64,000 nt of DNA from CAYUWG01 sp964448285 (GCA_964448285.1 CAYUWG010000007.1:26359-90358), one strand, 5' to 3'. Shown: positions 25,383-34,789, numbered from the stretch's first letter. Notes: generated by a model not told the origin, from the letters alone. Numbers and translations: made by a program.

Positions 25383-26785
25383 CTCTTTCTCCCTTCCCCC
25401 GGCCACCGGAGTACCAGTACTTCCTCACGCAGCATCTCACCTGTCGCGGTGGCGAAGCGTTCACGAAATAGATCGATACGTTCAACCTCATAACCTAATT
25501 CAGAGGCAATTTCACCGAGTAGTTCACCTGTACGAATCATGATGCGAAGATACGAAGCCTGGTCTCCGACAACATATGCAAGCCGGGCTCCCGGCTTCAG
25601 GACTTTCTTGAGATCGTGGAAATGTCGGGCCATGCCGCCGAAGTAGAGCTTCGTCACACGAGCATAAAGACGTTCGAAACCGGATGTCTTTGCCATCTCG
25701 ATGCGTCTTCGCTCAATCGCTTCAGCGAGTTCATGGATTCGCACATTCTCTGAGATCCAACGATCATCATCATCACCCTTATACACGCCACGCGTATTGG
25801 ATCGAAGCAGGCCTTTCTTCAACGCTCTCAGATCATTCTTGTCGTGAATGAATCCCAATAGAACCGACTCGAGTCGCGTAGTTCTCGTGTAGTCCTTTTC
25901 ATTCGGATAAGGCGGTGAAGTGATTACGGCATCGACAGAATGAGGGGCAATCATTGATGTAATGTTCCGCGCGTCAGCGAGATGTACGTCAGCTTTCACC
26001 TGCCTCCGTTCACGGGCTGATTTGAGATCCTCGGCCATGTTGTGAACCTCCCTCAGCCATGCAGAGACAACAGGTGCATCGTGTTTCTTTTTCCCAACGC
26101 CCACCTCAGGCCCGAATTTCAAATTGCTGATATGGTAAACGAGAGCATTTGCCAAAGCAAGTCGGATATGATCGTACCACGGCGCGTTTTGAAACGACTC
26201 GATCTCGTCACGGAGCACAAGGGTCTTGTGTAATGGTACCGGACTTATCGAGTCACGCAGAAGCAATTTGAACGCATCAGGATGCAGCGTTCGGAGTTCG
26301 GAGGTTGATCCGTTGGCCTCCAATGAAAGCATCTCGTGAAATCCCTGATTCTCTAATCGGTTTCTAACCGTATCCGCGGCTGCTCTTGCCGCTCTCATCA
26401 TCGCAGTGCCATCGATGTTCCAGTTGAGCTTCACTCTTGAAGCAAAGCAAGGGAGCGGATTCGCTTCAAGTCCGACGCTTCTGATACCGTTGAGCTTGCT
26501 TTCAACCAGTGTCGTGCCCGTGCCGCAGAAGGGATCGAGAACGACAGCATCGGAGGCGAGTTCGAATTGATGAAGATACTTCCTCACTAAATGCGGTGGA
26601 TAGGAAAGAACGAAACGGTACCAGCTATGAATCGCACGGTCTTTCTCAACAATTTTATTGTTCGATGAAGCGGTGCTCTCAGATTCCGAGTCGAGGTCCG
26701 GGGGGAATTCGAGTGGCGTCGCTTGATCCTGAGTTCGATTCCCTTGTGCCAACACTTGCCTTCGATCTTTCTCTTTCATCTTCAT
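25379..26785 (-). CDS. DNA methyltransferase of a restriction-modification system (N4-C/N6-A type)
   Basis: 468 residues from the ATG at 26785; a TTG seven codons earlier and an ATG two codons later are alternatives. SAM-binding motif I is VVLDPFCGTGTTLVES (about 80-95). Catalytic motif IV is TSPPYPNEKDYT (about 300), the SPPY form typical of exocyclic amino methylation. Motif I precedes motif IV. The C-terminal VLKPGARLAYVVGDQASY is consistent with a later strand of the fold. It overlaps the endonuclease start by 4 bp, forming a classical two-gene system with the methylase translated first, which would protect the host before nuclease appears. Confidence 0.88.
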   Translation of the reverse strand: MKMKEKDRRQVLAQGNRTQDQATPLEFPPDLDSESESTASSNNKIVEKDRAIHSWYRFVLSYPPHLVRKYLHQFELASDAVVLDPFCGTGTTLVESKLNGIRSVGLEANPLPCFASRVKLNWNIDGTAMMRAARAAADTVRNRLENQGFHEMLSLEANGSTSELRTLHPDAFKLLLRDSISPVPLHKTLVLRDEIESFQNAPWYDHIRLALANALVYHISNLKFGPEVGVGKKKHDAPVVSAWLREVHNMAEDLKSARERRQVKADVHLADARNITSMIAPHSVDAVITSPPYPNEKDYTRTTRLESVLLGFIHDKNDLRALKKGLLRSNTRGVYKGDDDDRWISENVRIHELAEAIERRRIEMAKTSGFERLYARVTKLYFGGMARHFHDLKKVLKPGARLAYVVGDQASYLRIMIRTGELLGEIASELGYEVERIDLFRERFATATGEMLREEVLVLRWPGEGRKR

Positions 26786-26950
26786 ATCGTAGGCAATATA
26801 AAACAAGAACCATCACGGGCTTACACGAAGCAGGTCGCTATCTCAACCCGAGTAAAGCTGCATTGCCTGTCCACGTGACGGGATAGGTCCGGAAGCCCCT
26901 CAGAAAAGCCCGCTGCGTGCACCTTGCTTCACCTGCAAAATTGCCTTGTG

Positions 26951-27017
26951 GTTGGCGCGTCGATGCCGTATGTTCTTGTGTAGCTTCGAAGGCCCATCAC
27001 GATCAGGAGGCGCCAAC
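26951..27017 (+). promoter_or_regulatory. Possible leader stem covering the Shine-Dalgarno of the sigma-factor leader ORF
   Basis: GTTGGCGC at 26951-26958 is the exact reverse complement of GCGCCAAC at 27010-27017. The right arm abuts the AGGAGG ribosome-binding site (27005-27010) just before the leader ATG. Pairing would partly hide that site. The 51-base spacing and the 8-bp arm make this only suggestive. Confidence 0.3.
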
Positions 27018-27041
27018 ATGAGAACACGGAGTAAGCAATGA
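27018..27041 (+). CDS. Seven-codon leader ORF coupled to the sigma-factor gene
   Basis: ATG at 27018 with AGGAGG seven bases upstream, reading MRTRSKQ and stopping at TGA 27039-27041. The stop overlaps the ATG of the sigma-factor gene as ATGA. The good ribosome-binding site belongs to this mini-ORF rather than to the sigma gene, whose own start has none, so translation of the sigma factor is probably coupled to it. It could alternatively be the true start region of a mis-spaced gene. Confidence 0.4.
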   Translation: MRTRSKQ

Positions 27042-27532
27042 CAAACGAGGAATTGGAAGTGCTCCGGTTAACAGCCGGAAAAATTCTCCGACGGAAGTTT
27101 CACTCGGTCGCGAATGAGGATATCGAGGATGCGGTCTCGAACTCCATTGAGAAGGCTTTGACGGGTAAAGGCTTGGACTTCCTGGCAAAGGAAGATCCCA
27201 TTGGATGGCTGGTTAAGGTAGGGGCGAATTATCTGGCTAACAGTTTGAAACGGAGAGCGCACTTCCCGACAAAGCCTCTGGACGGGGAGTGCCTAACGAC
27301 CTCCGACGCGGAGATGAATGGGGAATACAACATCCTTCACGAGACCTATTTCAAGAACCTGCCGAAGAAACTGCGCACGACGGTCGCGTTATGCGGGCTG
27401 GGAATGAAACCTGCAGAGATTGCGAAAACACTCGGAGTCTCCACGGAGGCCGTGAATAAACGATTACAACGAAGCAAGTCAAAACTCAAGAAACTGATTG
27501 GATTGGAGCGATGGTTAGGAAAGCGCCAATAA
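27038..27532 (+). CDS. ECF-like sigma-70 family RNA polymerase sigma factor
   Basis: 164 residues. Region 2 covers about 8-70 (ILRRKFHSVANEDIEDAV, DPIGWLVKVGANYLANSLKRR). Region 4 covers about 105-160 with the helix-turn-helix PKKLRTTVALCGLGMKPAEI and KTLGVSTEAVNKRLQRSKSK. No anti-sigma gene is adjacent. The next genes downstream on the same strand, from 27764, encode exported proteins, which suggests but does not prove local control. The start overlaps the 7-codon leader ORF. Confidence 0.82.
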   Translation: MTNEELEVLRLTAGKILRRKFHSVANEDIEDAVSNSIEKALTGKGLDFLAKEDPIGWLVKVGANYLANSLKRRAHFPTKPLDGECLTTSDAEMNGEYNILHETYFKNLPKKLRTTVALCGLGMKPAEIAKTLGVSTEAVNKRLQRSKSKLKKLIGLERWLGKRQ

Positions 27533-27763
27533 TAGGAAGAAAAACTCGACCGATTGTGGGGAGGACCGGATGGAAGCATGAGAAAACCCGATAGTGGAGA
27601 GGATACGAGGCGTCGCGGAATCAGCGCTTGTTTAGAACGAGCGAAAAACGAGAAAGTCCGGAGGCGACGAAAAAAATTTCAGGGAAGTTGTCCACTTTCG
27701 GGGATTTCGATTGTGTTTACTAACATATAGGCGAAAATGAGACACAAGGAGGATATACGGAAA

Positions 27764-30190
27764 ATGAAAAAGCGGACTCCAACCCGCAGATCGACGATCC
27801 TTTCAGTCGTGTTTGCGATTATCAGCCTTTCCACCGTGCATGCCCAATTCACGCATAACGTCGTGGTTTCCCCGTTTGCGGACTTCGAAGACAAAGGAAG
27901 GATCCACTCGATGTTCCGCTTTTTCGAACAGCGCATCAAAGCCCACGATGCGCAGATCGGCTATCTCCTCTTCGATACGGCTGTCGTTTACGGCCAACAG
28001 GAGATCGTCTTCGATTCGCTTGTCAACAGTATCCACGCGAGTTTTTCTATGGCATCAATGGATACGACCGCGCTCAGCATCCACTACCTGAACCGGCCTC
28101 CGAACTTCTACCCGTGCTACAGTATCGATAGCATCCTATTCGTTTCATCTCCTTGGACCCCGGATTATGGGACTCCGGCTTTCCCTCAGAACGTTGACAC
28201 GGTGTTTGCGAGACTCGTCTTTCGAATCAACGACGATACTAACCTGATGCAGTCCGTCGTCGGGATTCAGAGGCGCGACACGACGACCGACGTTCCCAAT
28301 TACGATTACAGGATCGTGCGGCTCTACGACGACGTGTTCATGGAAGCGATTTCCGCCTATGCGTTCGGGTACGCGGCAAACTTTTATGGAGAGAACGGTT
28401 TCCTGCGTCCGCAGTGGCTTGCGAACGACTGGTACGCACAGTGGGATTTCCTCGAAGACAGGGAGAGGAATTGCATCGAGCGAGCGAACGGAACGAGCCT
28501 GAAGATCGATGAGCAAACGTTGTTGCCGTTACAGTTCAATATCTACGACCATTCCAATAACAGGAATTATTCCTATTGGAATATCAACAGAGATGTAGCA
28601 GAAGACAAGTTAGACCGGACGCTCATCGGGACGATCGGTGATTTTTATGCCCTTTCCAATGGCCCGATAGGAGATCGACAGCTACTGTTGGTCTTGGATG
28701 TATTGTGGAATAGATTATTACTCGCGAATCTCTATGGTCCATCTTTTCACGGAGCGCCGCATTACATAAACAACCAACTTACCGGGCACGTATTCGATTA
28801 CTTGTATTCATTTTCAATAAATCCTCAGTTAGGGATCATAACATCTCTCGATTTGACGAGGGAAATCGTGAATCACGAACTCCAAGCAGGCCTACTCTCG
28901 CTCGTAAACGTCATAGATGATACATTGCATTATCCACCCCACTCGATCCAACGGATATCCACACATATGACGAACTCTGACGGACAATCTGTAAGTGAAC
29001 TTTTATATTGGAAATCGACTCGCTCTGAAGTTACAAGGAAAGCGGTTATTTCCTTTACGAAACCCTGGTATGGAATTGAAAAGGAGATCACGGGATACTT
29101 TCTAGATAACTGCGGCACTTACGAATTCAAATCGGATCATGCGTATCCGTTGATGTTCAAAACCGTTGTCGACCACGTTGCCTGTGATCGAGGGTACTTC
29201 TGGCCAAAGAGAATCGCCATTTACAACAACAAGAGCTTCATCATTCTGACGCCGGAAGGCAGTTCGCTCTGTTCATTGGCTTCGAGCGATTACAATATCA
29301 AACTGAAAGCATTGACAGTGACGGATGTGAGTGATGACGAGGGTCAATTCATTCCGAGGACGATCGATTTTGGGCATGGCCATTTCCTTCTATCCGACCG
29401 TATAAGAGGCCTGATCCATAACTTCGAAAGTTATGAGGGAAAATACGTCTGCTCTTACAAACCCCCTTACCAGGATCGCTTCGACAAGCTCCTCGGAGCG
29501 CGATACGTCCATCGTTGGATGGATCAGAAAATAGGTTCGTACAATGATATCGTCGTTGCACAGGATTGGGAGGATTACGGGTTCAGTCGTTTCATTCAAG
29601 GCGCCAATATCATAGCGCCAAAACGTGTTCACGCAGGAGACGCGGGTGGTCTCCCGGACGTGATCCAATTCACTCTCACAGGAAAATCACACCTGAGAAT
29701 CACTCTTTTAGATGTTGTAGATGAGATAATCGTCCTGGACAGCGTGCTGTCCGACGAACGATTCTATTCATACTCGGTATTCAACCGGATGCGTTTACCG
29801 ATCAAAGTCAGCGTCACGCCGGCCTCTGAATCTACGTTTCCTTCCCCGCATCAATCCGTCTATAGCGAAGTCATTTTCCACATTGATGGATCCATCACGA
29901 AGGAGAGTAAGCAACGCAGCGAGCCTGTGCCTGCAGTTTTGAGTGCGCCATATCCGAATCCCTTTTCGAGCGCTGCAACGATAGAATTACTCGTACCGGA
30001 GTATGCATACGTCCACGTCGTTTTACACGATATATTGGGAAGAAAAGTGCAAGAAGTACAATCTGCACGTTTCTTATCCAAAGGCGTGCATACGTTGATT
30101 CTTACAAGAAGCGGGCTCCCGTCTGGGACATACTTCGTCACAGCCCAAGTGAAGGATAAGATATATAGACAAGCTATATTGATGTATTGA
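27764..30190 (+). CDS. Large secreted protein of unknown function with T9SS sorting domain
   Basis: 808 residues from the ATG at 27764, which follows AAGGAGG at 11 bases; an ATG at 27737 precedes that site and is unlikely. Signal peptide MKKRTPTRRSTILSVVFAII, cleaved near VHA-QF. The body (about 30-710) matches no family I recognise and is rich in aromatic and Asp/Asn residues. The last 85 residues are a T9SS tail: SAPYPNPFSSAATIELLVPE, VVLHDILGRKVQEV, GLPSGTYFVTAQV. First of three tightly spaced genes: the next ATG follows 5 bp after its stop. Confidence 0.85.
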   Translation: MKKRTPTRRSTILSVVFAIISLSTVHAQFTHNVVVSPFADFEDKGRIHSMFRFFEQRIKAHDAQIGYLLFDTAVVYGQQEIVFDSLVNSIHASFSMASMDTTALSIHYLNRPPNFYPCYSIDSILFVSSPWTPDYGTPAFPQNVDTVFARLVFRINDDTNLMQSVVGIQRRDTTTDVPNYDYRIVRLYDDVFMEAISAYAFGYAANFYGENGFLRPQWLANDWYAQWDFLEDRERNCIERANGTSLKIDEQTLLPLQFNIYDHSNNRNYSYWNINRDVAEDKLDRTLIGTIGDFYALSNGPIGDRQLLLVLDVLWNRLLLANLYGPSFHGAPHYINNQLTGHVFDYLYSFSINPQLGIITSLDLTREIVNHELQAGLLSLVNVIDDTLHYPPHSIQRISTHMTNSDGQSVSELLYWKSTRSEVTRKAVISFTKPWYGIEKEITGYFLDNCGTYEFKSDHAYPLMFKTVVDHVACDRGYFWPKRIAIYNNKSFIILTPEGSSLCSLASSDYNIKLKALTVTDVSDDEGQFIPRTIDFGHGHFLLSDRIRGLIHNFESYEGKYVCSYKPPYQDRFDKLLGARYVHRWMDQKIGSYNDIVVAQDWEDYGFSRFIQGANIIAPKRVHAGDAGGLPDVIQFTLTGKSHLRITLLDVVDEIIVLDSVLSDERFYSYSVFNRMRLPIKVSVTPASESTFPSPHQSVYSEVIFHIDGSITKESKQRSEPVPAVLSAPYPNPFSSAATIELLVPEYAYVHVVLHDILGRKVQEVQSARFLSKGVHTLILTRSGLPSGTYFVTAQVKDKIYRQAILMY

Positions 30191-30195
30191 ACACA

Positions 30196-30954
30196 ATGAT
30201 GCTTACTGTTAAAACATGGATATATTTATTGTGTAGCATCGCATCAGTGTGCACCTACGGATGTAACACAAATAATATAATAGGAGATTGGAAGAAGAGC
30301 TGTGATGGTTTCAGTAATTATACTATCGAACTATGTAACCGTTATGCGAACAGAAACGATTACCGTATCAATGATATAGGCCAAGTGCTGCTTGCATGCT
30401 GTATCAGCCCAGTAGATGTAAAAGATGGCGACATAGATAACCCATCCTCCTATGAAATGCGTTCTGAGCAAGGATGGGTCGATTACGCTATCAGCAAGCG
30501 AAAGTATTTTCCGCAAAGCATGCCGTCGGCTTCCGAAAACGGCTATCGTTTTATTGGTATATTCAGTTCTTTAGAAGATAATCGTGATGCTGGCGGCGCA
30601 TTGAAATCTACCATTTTTTTGGGTTACGGTGGACGAAGAGGAGTATTTTCGTTCGCTATTATATACGCTGACGATATTCATGATGCGTATGTCAACGATG
30701 AAGCGAAAGGAGATTATTGGGCAACCTGGGCCTTGATCCATGAACTTGGTCATTCTTTCTTGATATGGACGGAAGAAGCAGATTATTCTCATACTAATCA
30801 CGGTGGAGAGAATTCCGACTGTTGTGCAATGAAATATATCTCGAGCGGTTGTAGCATTCCGTGGTTAACCCTAGACGGAGACAGTAATCACATGATCTAC
30901 TGTAAGAATCATCGTGATGAGATTCTCAGTAATTCCAAAACACAAAAGCGATAA
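30196..30954 (+). CDS. Putative secreted zinc metalloprotease (lipoprotein)
   Basis: 252 residues from the ATG at 30196; a TTG at 30187 overlaps the upstream stop. The N-terminus is a signal sequence with a lipobox-like CTYGCNTN, so the mature protein may be lipid-anchored. The zinc-protease motif is LIHELGHSFLIW (HExxH), followed at about ten residues by SHTNHGGENSDCCAM, supplying a third His and a Met-turn-like CAM as in metzincins. Several cysteines suggest disulfides. No named family recognised. The sequence looks more A+T-rich than neighbouring genes. Confidence 0.72.
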   Translation: MMLTVKTWIYLLCSIASVCTYGCNTNNIIGDWKKSCDGFSNYTIELCNRYANRNDYRINDIGQVLLACCISPVDVKDGDIDNPSSYEMRSEQGWVDYAISKRKYFPQSMPSASENGYRFIGIFSSLEDNRDAGGALKSTIFLGYGGRRGVFSFAIIYADDIHDAYVNDEAKGDYWATWALIHELGHSFLIWTEEADYSHTNHGGENSDCCAMKYISSGCSIPWLTLDGDSNHMIYCKNHRDEILSNSKTQKR

Positions 30955-30958
30955 TGGC

Positions 30959-31864
30959 ATGACTATCCTCGTTATTCTTCTTTCTCTTTTCCATATACCC
31001 ATTCAGAAGAATGAACCACTCGAGTTCAGAGTATACGTCGAAAACCATATCGTTTCAGAAGGCGAGCTCTTCCTTTTTCGAGCCGTAGTCGTCAATAACA
31101 CGAACGTCTGGATTCAAGCGTCTAATATTCATTCCTTTTTATCGAACAAGTGTATTCAATTGCGGAACCTCGAAACGAAACTCAATATTGGCGGGGCTCA
31201 GTGGGCTGAGGGGTGCACATCCTGGCCTGAATCCATCCCTCCGAAGGATAGCATCATGGATCTATACATAATAAAGGGAAAAGGCGTATTCGATTCGCTG
31301 GGTAGAGTATGGTACTTACCCGTAGGACAATATGAACTAAATCTGACGTTATACTGGAGATATGAAGACGACAGCGAGCGTGAACCGAGTCGGGCGATCG
31401 ATGCTACTTCGAGTAGAATAATATTCATTGATACACTCACGGTTATAGAGCGAACACAGGAAGCAACTGAGTCTTTCATGGCATCGAGGGAGATTGCTAA
31501 GCAATCTCCACGATTGAGCCTCGATTCGTTGTACTCAGCATCGTTACAAATGAGTCACTATCGATTCTATCTACGGCATATTATATCTAGCCAATGTGGC
31601 CTTAGACCTGCTGAGACTATACCATTCGTTTATGCAATATTAGAGAAAAATAAAATTTCAATAGACGATCCCTCCAATCTACTTCTTGTCAGAGTCGCGA
31701 ACTCGTACCTTTGGCCTAGGAAAGCTGACCAACAACGATCCGTGAATATGAAAACAGAATTAACTAGTAAGATACTGGCTGAATTTCCTGTAGGGAACTT
31801 CATCAGATTAGCACTGGAGACGAATATCAGAAACAGAGCGAAACGGATGGAACGCAAACAGTAG
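30959..31864 (+). CDS. Exported protein of unknown function
   Basis: 301 residues from the ATG at 30959, four bases after the stop of the metalloprotease gene. The N-terminus MTILVILLSLFHIPI is hydrophobic and probably a signal peptide. Residues about 20-170 look like an Ig-like beta-sandwich (LEFRVYVENHIVSEGELFLF, LPVGQYELNLTLYWRYE). The rest is helical. Close spacing argues for a functional link with the metalloprotease; no function can be given. Confidence 0.75.
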   Translation: MTILVILLSLFHIPIQKNEPLEFRVYVENHIVSEGELFLFRAVVVNNTNVWIQASNIHSFLSNKCIQLRNLETKLNIGGAQWAEGCTSWPESIPPKDSIMDLYIIKGKGVFDSLGRVWYLPVGQYELNLTLYWRYEDDSEREPSRAIDATSSRIIFIDTLTVIERTQEATESFMASREIAKQSPRLSLDSLYSASLQMSHYRFYLRHIISSQCGLRPAETIPFVYAILEKNKISIDDPSNLLLVRVANSYLWPRKADQQRSVNMKTELTSKILAEFPVGNFIRLALETNIRNRAKRMERKQ

Positions 31865-31969
31865 CTGTTTTACACAGAATGTATAAATTCTATGATCCAT
31901 ATATTCAAGCACGTCCTTGACACTATGTGTCTTTCTTTTTGGCCAAATTCATATTCTTGCGTGCTTCCT

Positions 31970-32926
31970 TCACCCAACCCGCACGAGGTGCTGGACGCTA
32001 AAGTAGTGTTTGCTGTCCGTCCAGACTTTGCGTACGTCGAAGATGCCATCGACGAGTGCACGAAATCCCTCTATCGAATACTTGTAGGAATTCTCCGTGT
32101 GTATCGTTTCGCCCTTTGCAAACGAAATGACAGTTCCGTCGAGCGATACTTCCTGCGCATCCGTGCTCACGAGATGCATTTCTATGCGGCCCTGGGCTTC
32201 GTTGTAGAATGCGCGATGTTCGAATCGCCCGAGGTCGAAGTTCGCCCCGATCGCGCTGTTGAGATGCGAGAGGACGTTGAGATTGAATGCCGCTGTCACG
32301 CCTTCAGAGTCGTTGTATGCGCGATGCAGAATTGCCGGGTCCTTTTTCAAATCGACGCCGATGAGCATGCCGCCGTTCGGTCCGACAACGGACGCGACTC
32401 TTTGGAAGAAAATCCGCGCATCCTCCGGCGTAAAATTTCCTATCGACGAACCGGGGTAGAACACCGCCTTATGTGAAAAGGGAAAATCGAAGTGCGGAAG
32501 TTCGAACTCGCGTGTGTAATCCGCATGGACGGGAAGAATGCGCAATCGTGGATGGTCGAGCGCAAGTGCTTTCACCGAAGCGGAAAGATGTTCCGCGGAG
32601 ATATCGATCGGTACGTATGCCGCGACGTGATCGAGGTGGTCCAGAAGCAGGCGGATTTTCACGCTCGAACCGCTGCCATACTCGATGAGCACGCAATCGC
32701 TCGATATGCGCTCGACGATTTCACCGATGTTGTCCTGCATGATCCGTTGCTCGGTGCGCGTGAGGTAGTATTCATCGAGGTCACAAATGTGCACGAAAAG
32801 CGCCGAACCGCGTTCATCGTAAAACCATTTCGGCGGGATTTCCTTCTGAGGCAGCATCAAACCGTGAAGCAGTTCCTGGACCTGCTCTTCACGCGAAGGC
32901 TCTCTGCTCGTAAGCGAAGGTGCCAT
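31970..32926 (-). CDS. egtD: L-histidine N-alpha-methyltransferase EgtD
   Basis: 318 residues with EgtD family motifs: PPKWFYDERGSALF, DEYYLTRTE, LIEYGSGSSVKIRLLLDHL (SAM site), YVPIDISAEHL, FYPGSSIGNFTPEDA, LIGVDLKKD, AYNDSEGVTAAFNLN. EgtD trimethylates histidine to hercynine, the first step of ergothioneine synthesis. It lies one base after the EgtB stop codon, so the two are co-transcribed. No separate EgtC or EgtE is visible; some bacteria use only EgtB/EgtD plus unlinked enzymes. Confidence 0.95.
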   Translation of the reverse strand: MAPSLTSREPSREEQVQELLHGLMLPQKEIPPKWFYDERGSALFVHICDLDEYYLTRTEQRIMQDNIGEIVERISSDCVLIEYGSGSSVKIRLLLDHLDHVAAYVPIDISAEHLSASVKALALDHPRLRILPVHADYTREFELPHFDFPFSHKAVFYPGSSIGNFTPEDARIFFQRVASVVGPNGGMLIGVDLKKDPAILHRAYNDSEGVTAAFNLNVLSHLNSAIGANFDLGRFEHRAFYNEAQGRIEMHLVSTDAQEVSLDGTVISFAKGETIHTENSYKYSIEGFRALVDGIFDVRKVWTDSKHYFSVQHLVRVG

Positions 32927-32927
32927 G

Positions 32928-34214
32928 TTATCGCACGTCGCGCGCTAAACGGATTCCGGAGAACTGCCAGCGTGCGTTCGGTGGAAAGAAGTTTCGGTAG
33001 GTGTTGCGAATGTGCGTCTTCGACGTAGCGCAGGAGCCTCCGCGCAACACCATCTGGCTGGACATGAACTTGCCGTTGTATTCGCCGAGCGCGCCTTCGT
33101 CCGGTTTGTAACCCGGGTAAGGAAGGTAGGCGCTGCCTGTCCACTCCCATACGTCGCCGTACATCTGTTTGAGACCATCGCCGTCATCGACTGTCGATGA
33201 CGGGTGATAGAGTTCGCCCTCGACGAAATTTCCCGACGGCTCTGCACCGAGCGAGGCAACCTCCCATTCGAATTCCGTTGCAAGCCGCGCCCCGGCCCAT
33301 CGCGCATAGGCGTCGGCTTCGAAGTAACTCACGTGGCAAACCGGCTCCGCAGGCTCTATGGGTTTGAATCCGCGCAGAGTATATGAGTACCGATCGTCTC
33401 CGATTTTCTCCCAGTAAAGCGGTGCGCGTATCCCATGCGCTTCAATGAACGCCGAGCCTTCCGAAAGCCAGAGCGGCGTTCGCTCGTATCCCCCGTCGCT
33501 CATGAAGGCGAGGTATTCCTCATTCGTCACGAGGCGGGATGCAAGCTCCACCGGTTGAATGAAGGTTCGGTGTCGCGGCAGTTCGTTGTCGAAGCAGAAG
33601 TCCGTCCCCGCATGGCCGACCTCGTAAACATCCGACGGAAGCGCGATCCAGTTCAGTGGTATGCGTGCGCCGTTCGATTCCTCTCTGAACGCACGATACT
33701 CCGGTTTGAGCGGATTGAATGACAGGACGTGCTTGATGTCCGTCAGGAGCAACTCCTGGTGCTGTTGTTCATGTTGCAATCCGATTTCAAACACGGGCTG
33801 GAGTTTCTCAAGGGAATCTTCGTTCACAGATGCCAACAGTTCGGCTACATGCTCATCGATGTGCGAACGATACGCATAGACCTCACGGACGGTCGGCCGT
33901 GAAAGCAGCCCGCGCGACGGGCGGTGAAAACGCTCACCGACCTGGACGTAGTACGAATTGTACAAGTAGGCGAAGAGCGGATTGAACGGCTTGTAGTCCT
34001 TCTTCCATTGTCGGAGAATGAACGTTTCGAAAAACCAGCTCGTGTGCGCAAGATGCCACTTCGTCGGGCTGACGTCCGGCATCGTTTGGACGACGTAATC
34101 CTCCGTCTCCAATGGCTCGCAAAGGAATTCCGTGAAGGAGCGAATCTGTCGAAAGCGATCGAGGAGCGGAACAGTGTCAAGGGTTGCAGATGAGGATGCG
34201 GATGGTTCGTGCAT
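32928..34214 (-). CDS. egtB: Ergothioneine biosynthesis sulfoxide synthase EgtB
   Basis: 428 residues. The N-terminal DinB-like domain holds the three-histidine iron site: His57 in HLAHTSW, and His148 and His152 in QHEQQHQELL. The C-terminal FGE-sulfatase domain ends in MYGDVWEWTGSAYLPYPGYK and VLRGGSCATSKTHIRNTYRNF. EgtB is a non-haem iron enzyme that joins hercynine to a thiol donor (gamma-Glu-Cys or Cys, depending on type) using oxygen. The donor cannot be told here. The presence of this oxygen-dependent enzyme implies at least occasional oxic life. Confidence 0.95.
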   Translation of the reverse strand: MHEPSASSSATLDTVPLLDRFRQIRSFTEFLCEPLETEDYVVQTMPDVSPTKWHLAHTSWFFETFILRQWKKDYKPFNPLFAYLYNSYYVQVGERFHRPSRGLLSRPTVREVYAYRSHIDEHVAELLASVNEDSLEKLQPVFEIGLQHEQQHQELLLTDIKHVLSFNPLKPEYRAFREESNGARIPLNWIALPSDVYEVGHAGTDFCFDNELPRHRTFIQPVELASRLVTNEEYLAFMSDGGYERTPLWLSEGSAFIEAHGIRAPLYWEKIGDDRYSYTLRGFKPIEPAEPVCHVSYFEADAYARWAGARLATEFEWEVASLGAEPSGNFVEGELYHPSSTVDDGDGLKQMYGDVWEWTGSAYLPYPGYKPDEGALGEYNGKFMSSQMVLRGGSCATSKTHIRNTYRNFFPPNARWQFSGIRLARDVR

Positions 34215-34369
34215 GGTGTCTCCGATGGGTTCGTTTCACCAAATGTACACATCCACGCGAGGAATCCATTAGCGGAAGCTCGAACCTACGACTGACTGAG
34301 ATGCATCATTGTATTTGAAAATGCACGGTCGTAGGCTTGCACTTGAAGTTTCTTTCACATGGAGGGTTT

Positions 34370-34789
34370 ATGTTCATCACACTTCTCATCGTCAACGTTC
34401 TCGTGTCCATTGCCGTTTGCGGGCTGATCGTTTTCCTGTTTCGCAAACCCCTCGATCGCATCCTTCGCAGGCTTGTCCTCGAGGATATTTACTCCGCATG
34501 GAGCAGGTACATTCTCTTCGCGATTTTCGTCGTAGGAATTTCCGGCGGCGTTCGCGTGTGGGACTTGCAGAAATACATCACTCCGGAAGGCCCGGAAAAC
34601 AGGATACTCGAACTGACCTCGGACCGCTGGGTGCTTGAAATCTACAGTACCGTCATCAACACCTTGCAAAGCGATGCATGGATGCTCATGCTCGTATTCA
34701 TCTTCGCTCTCCTCGCGTTCGTCATCGTCAAGGGTATGGAACTCTGGAGAGAGAAGAAGAAGCCTTCGCCTGATACCAGAGACGAGTAA
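34370..34789 (+). CDS. Small membrane protein of unknown function
   Basis: 139 residues from the ATG at 34370, with GGAGGG three bases upstream. Three hydrophobic segments: 2-22 (ITLLIVNVLVSIAVCGLIVF), 45-60 (YILFAIFVVGISGGV) and 105-125 (MLMLVFIFALLAFVIV). A charged tail ends KKKPSPDTRDE. Family not recognised. Lies alone between egtB (divergent) and the tryptophanase gene. Confidence 0.75.
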   Translation: MFITLLIVNVLVSIAVCGLIVFLFRKPLDRILRRLVLEDIYSAWSRYILFAIFVVGISGGVRVWDLQKYITPEGPENRILELTSDRWVLEIYSTVINTLQSDAWMLMLVFIFALLAFVIVKGMELWREKKKPSPDTRDE

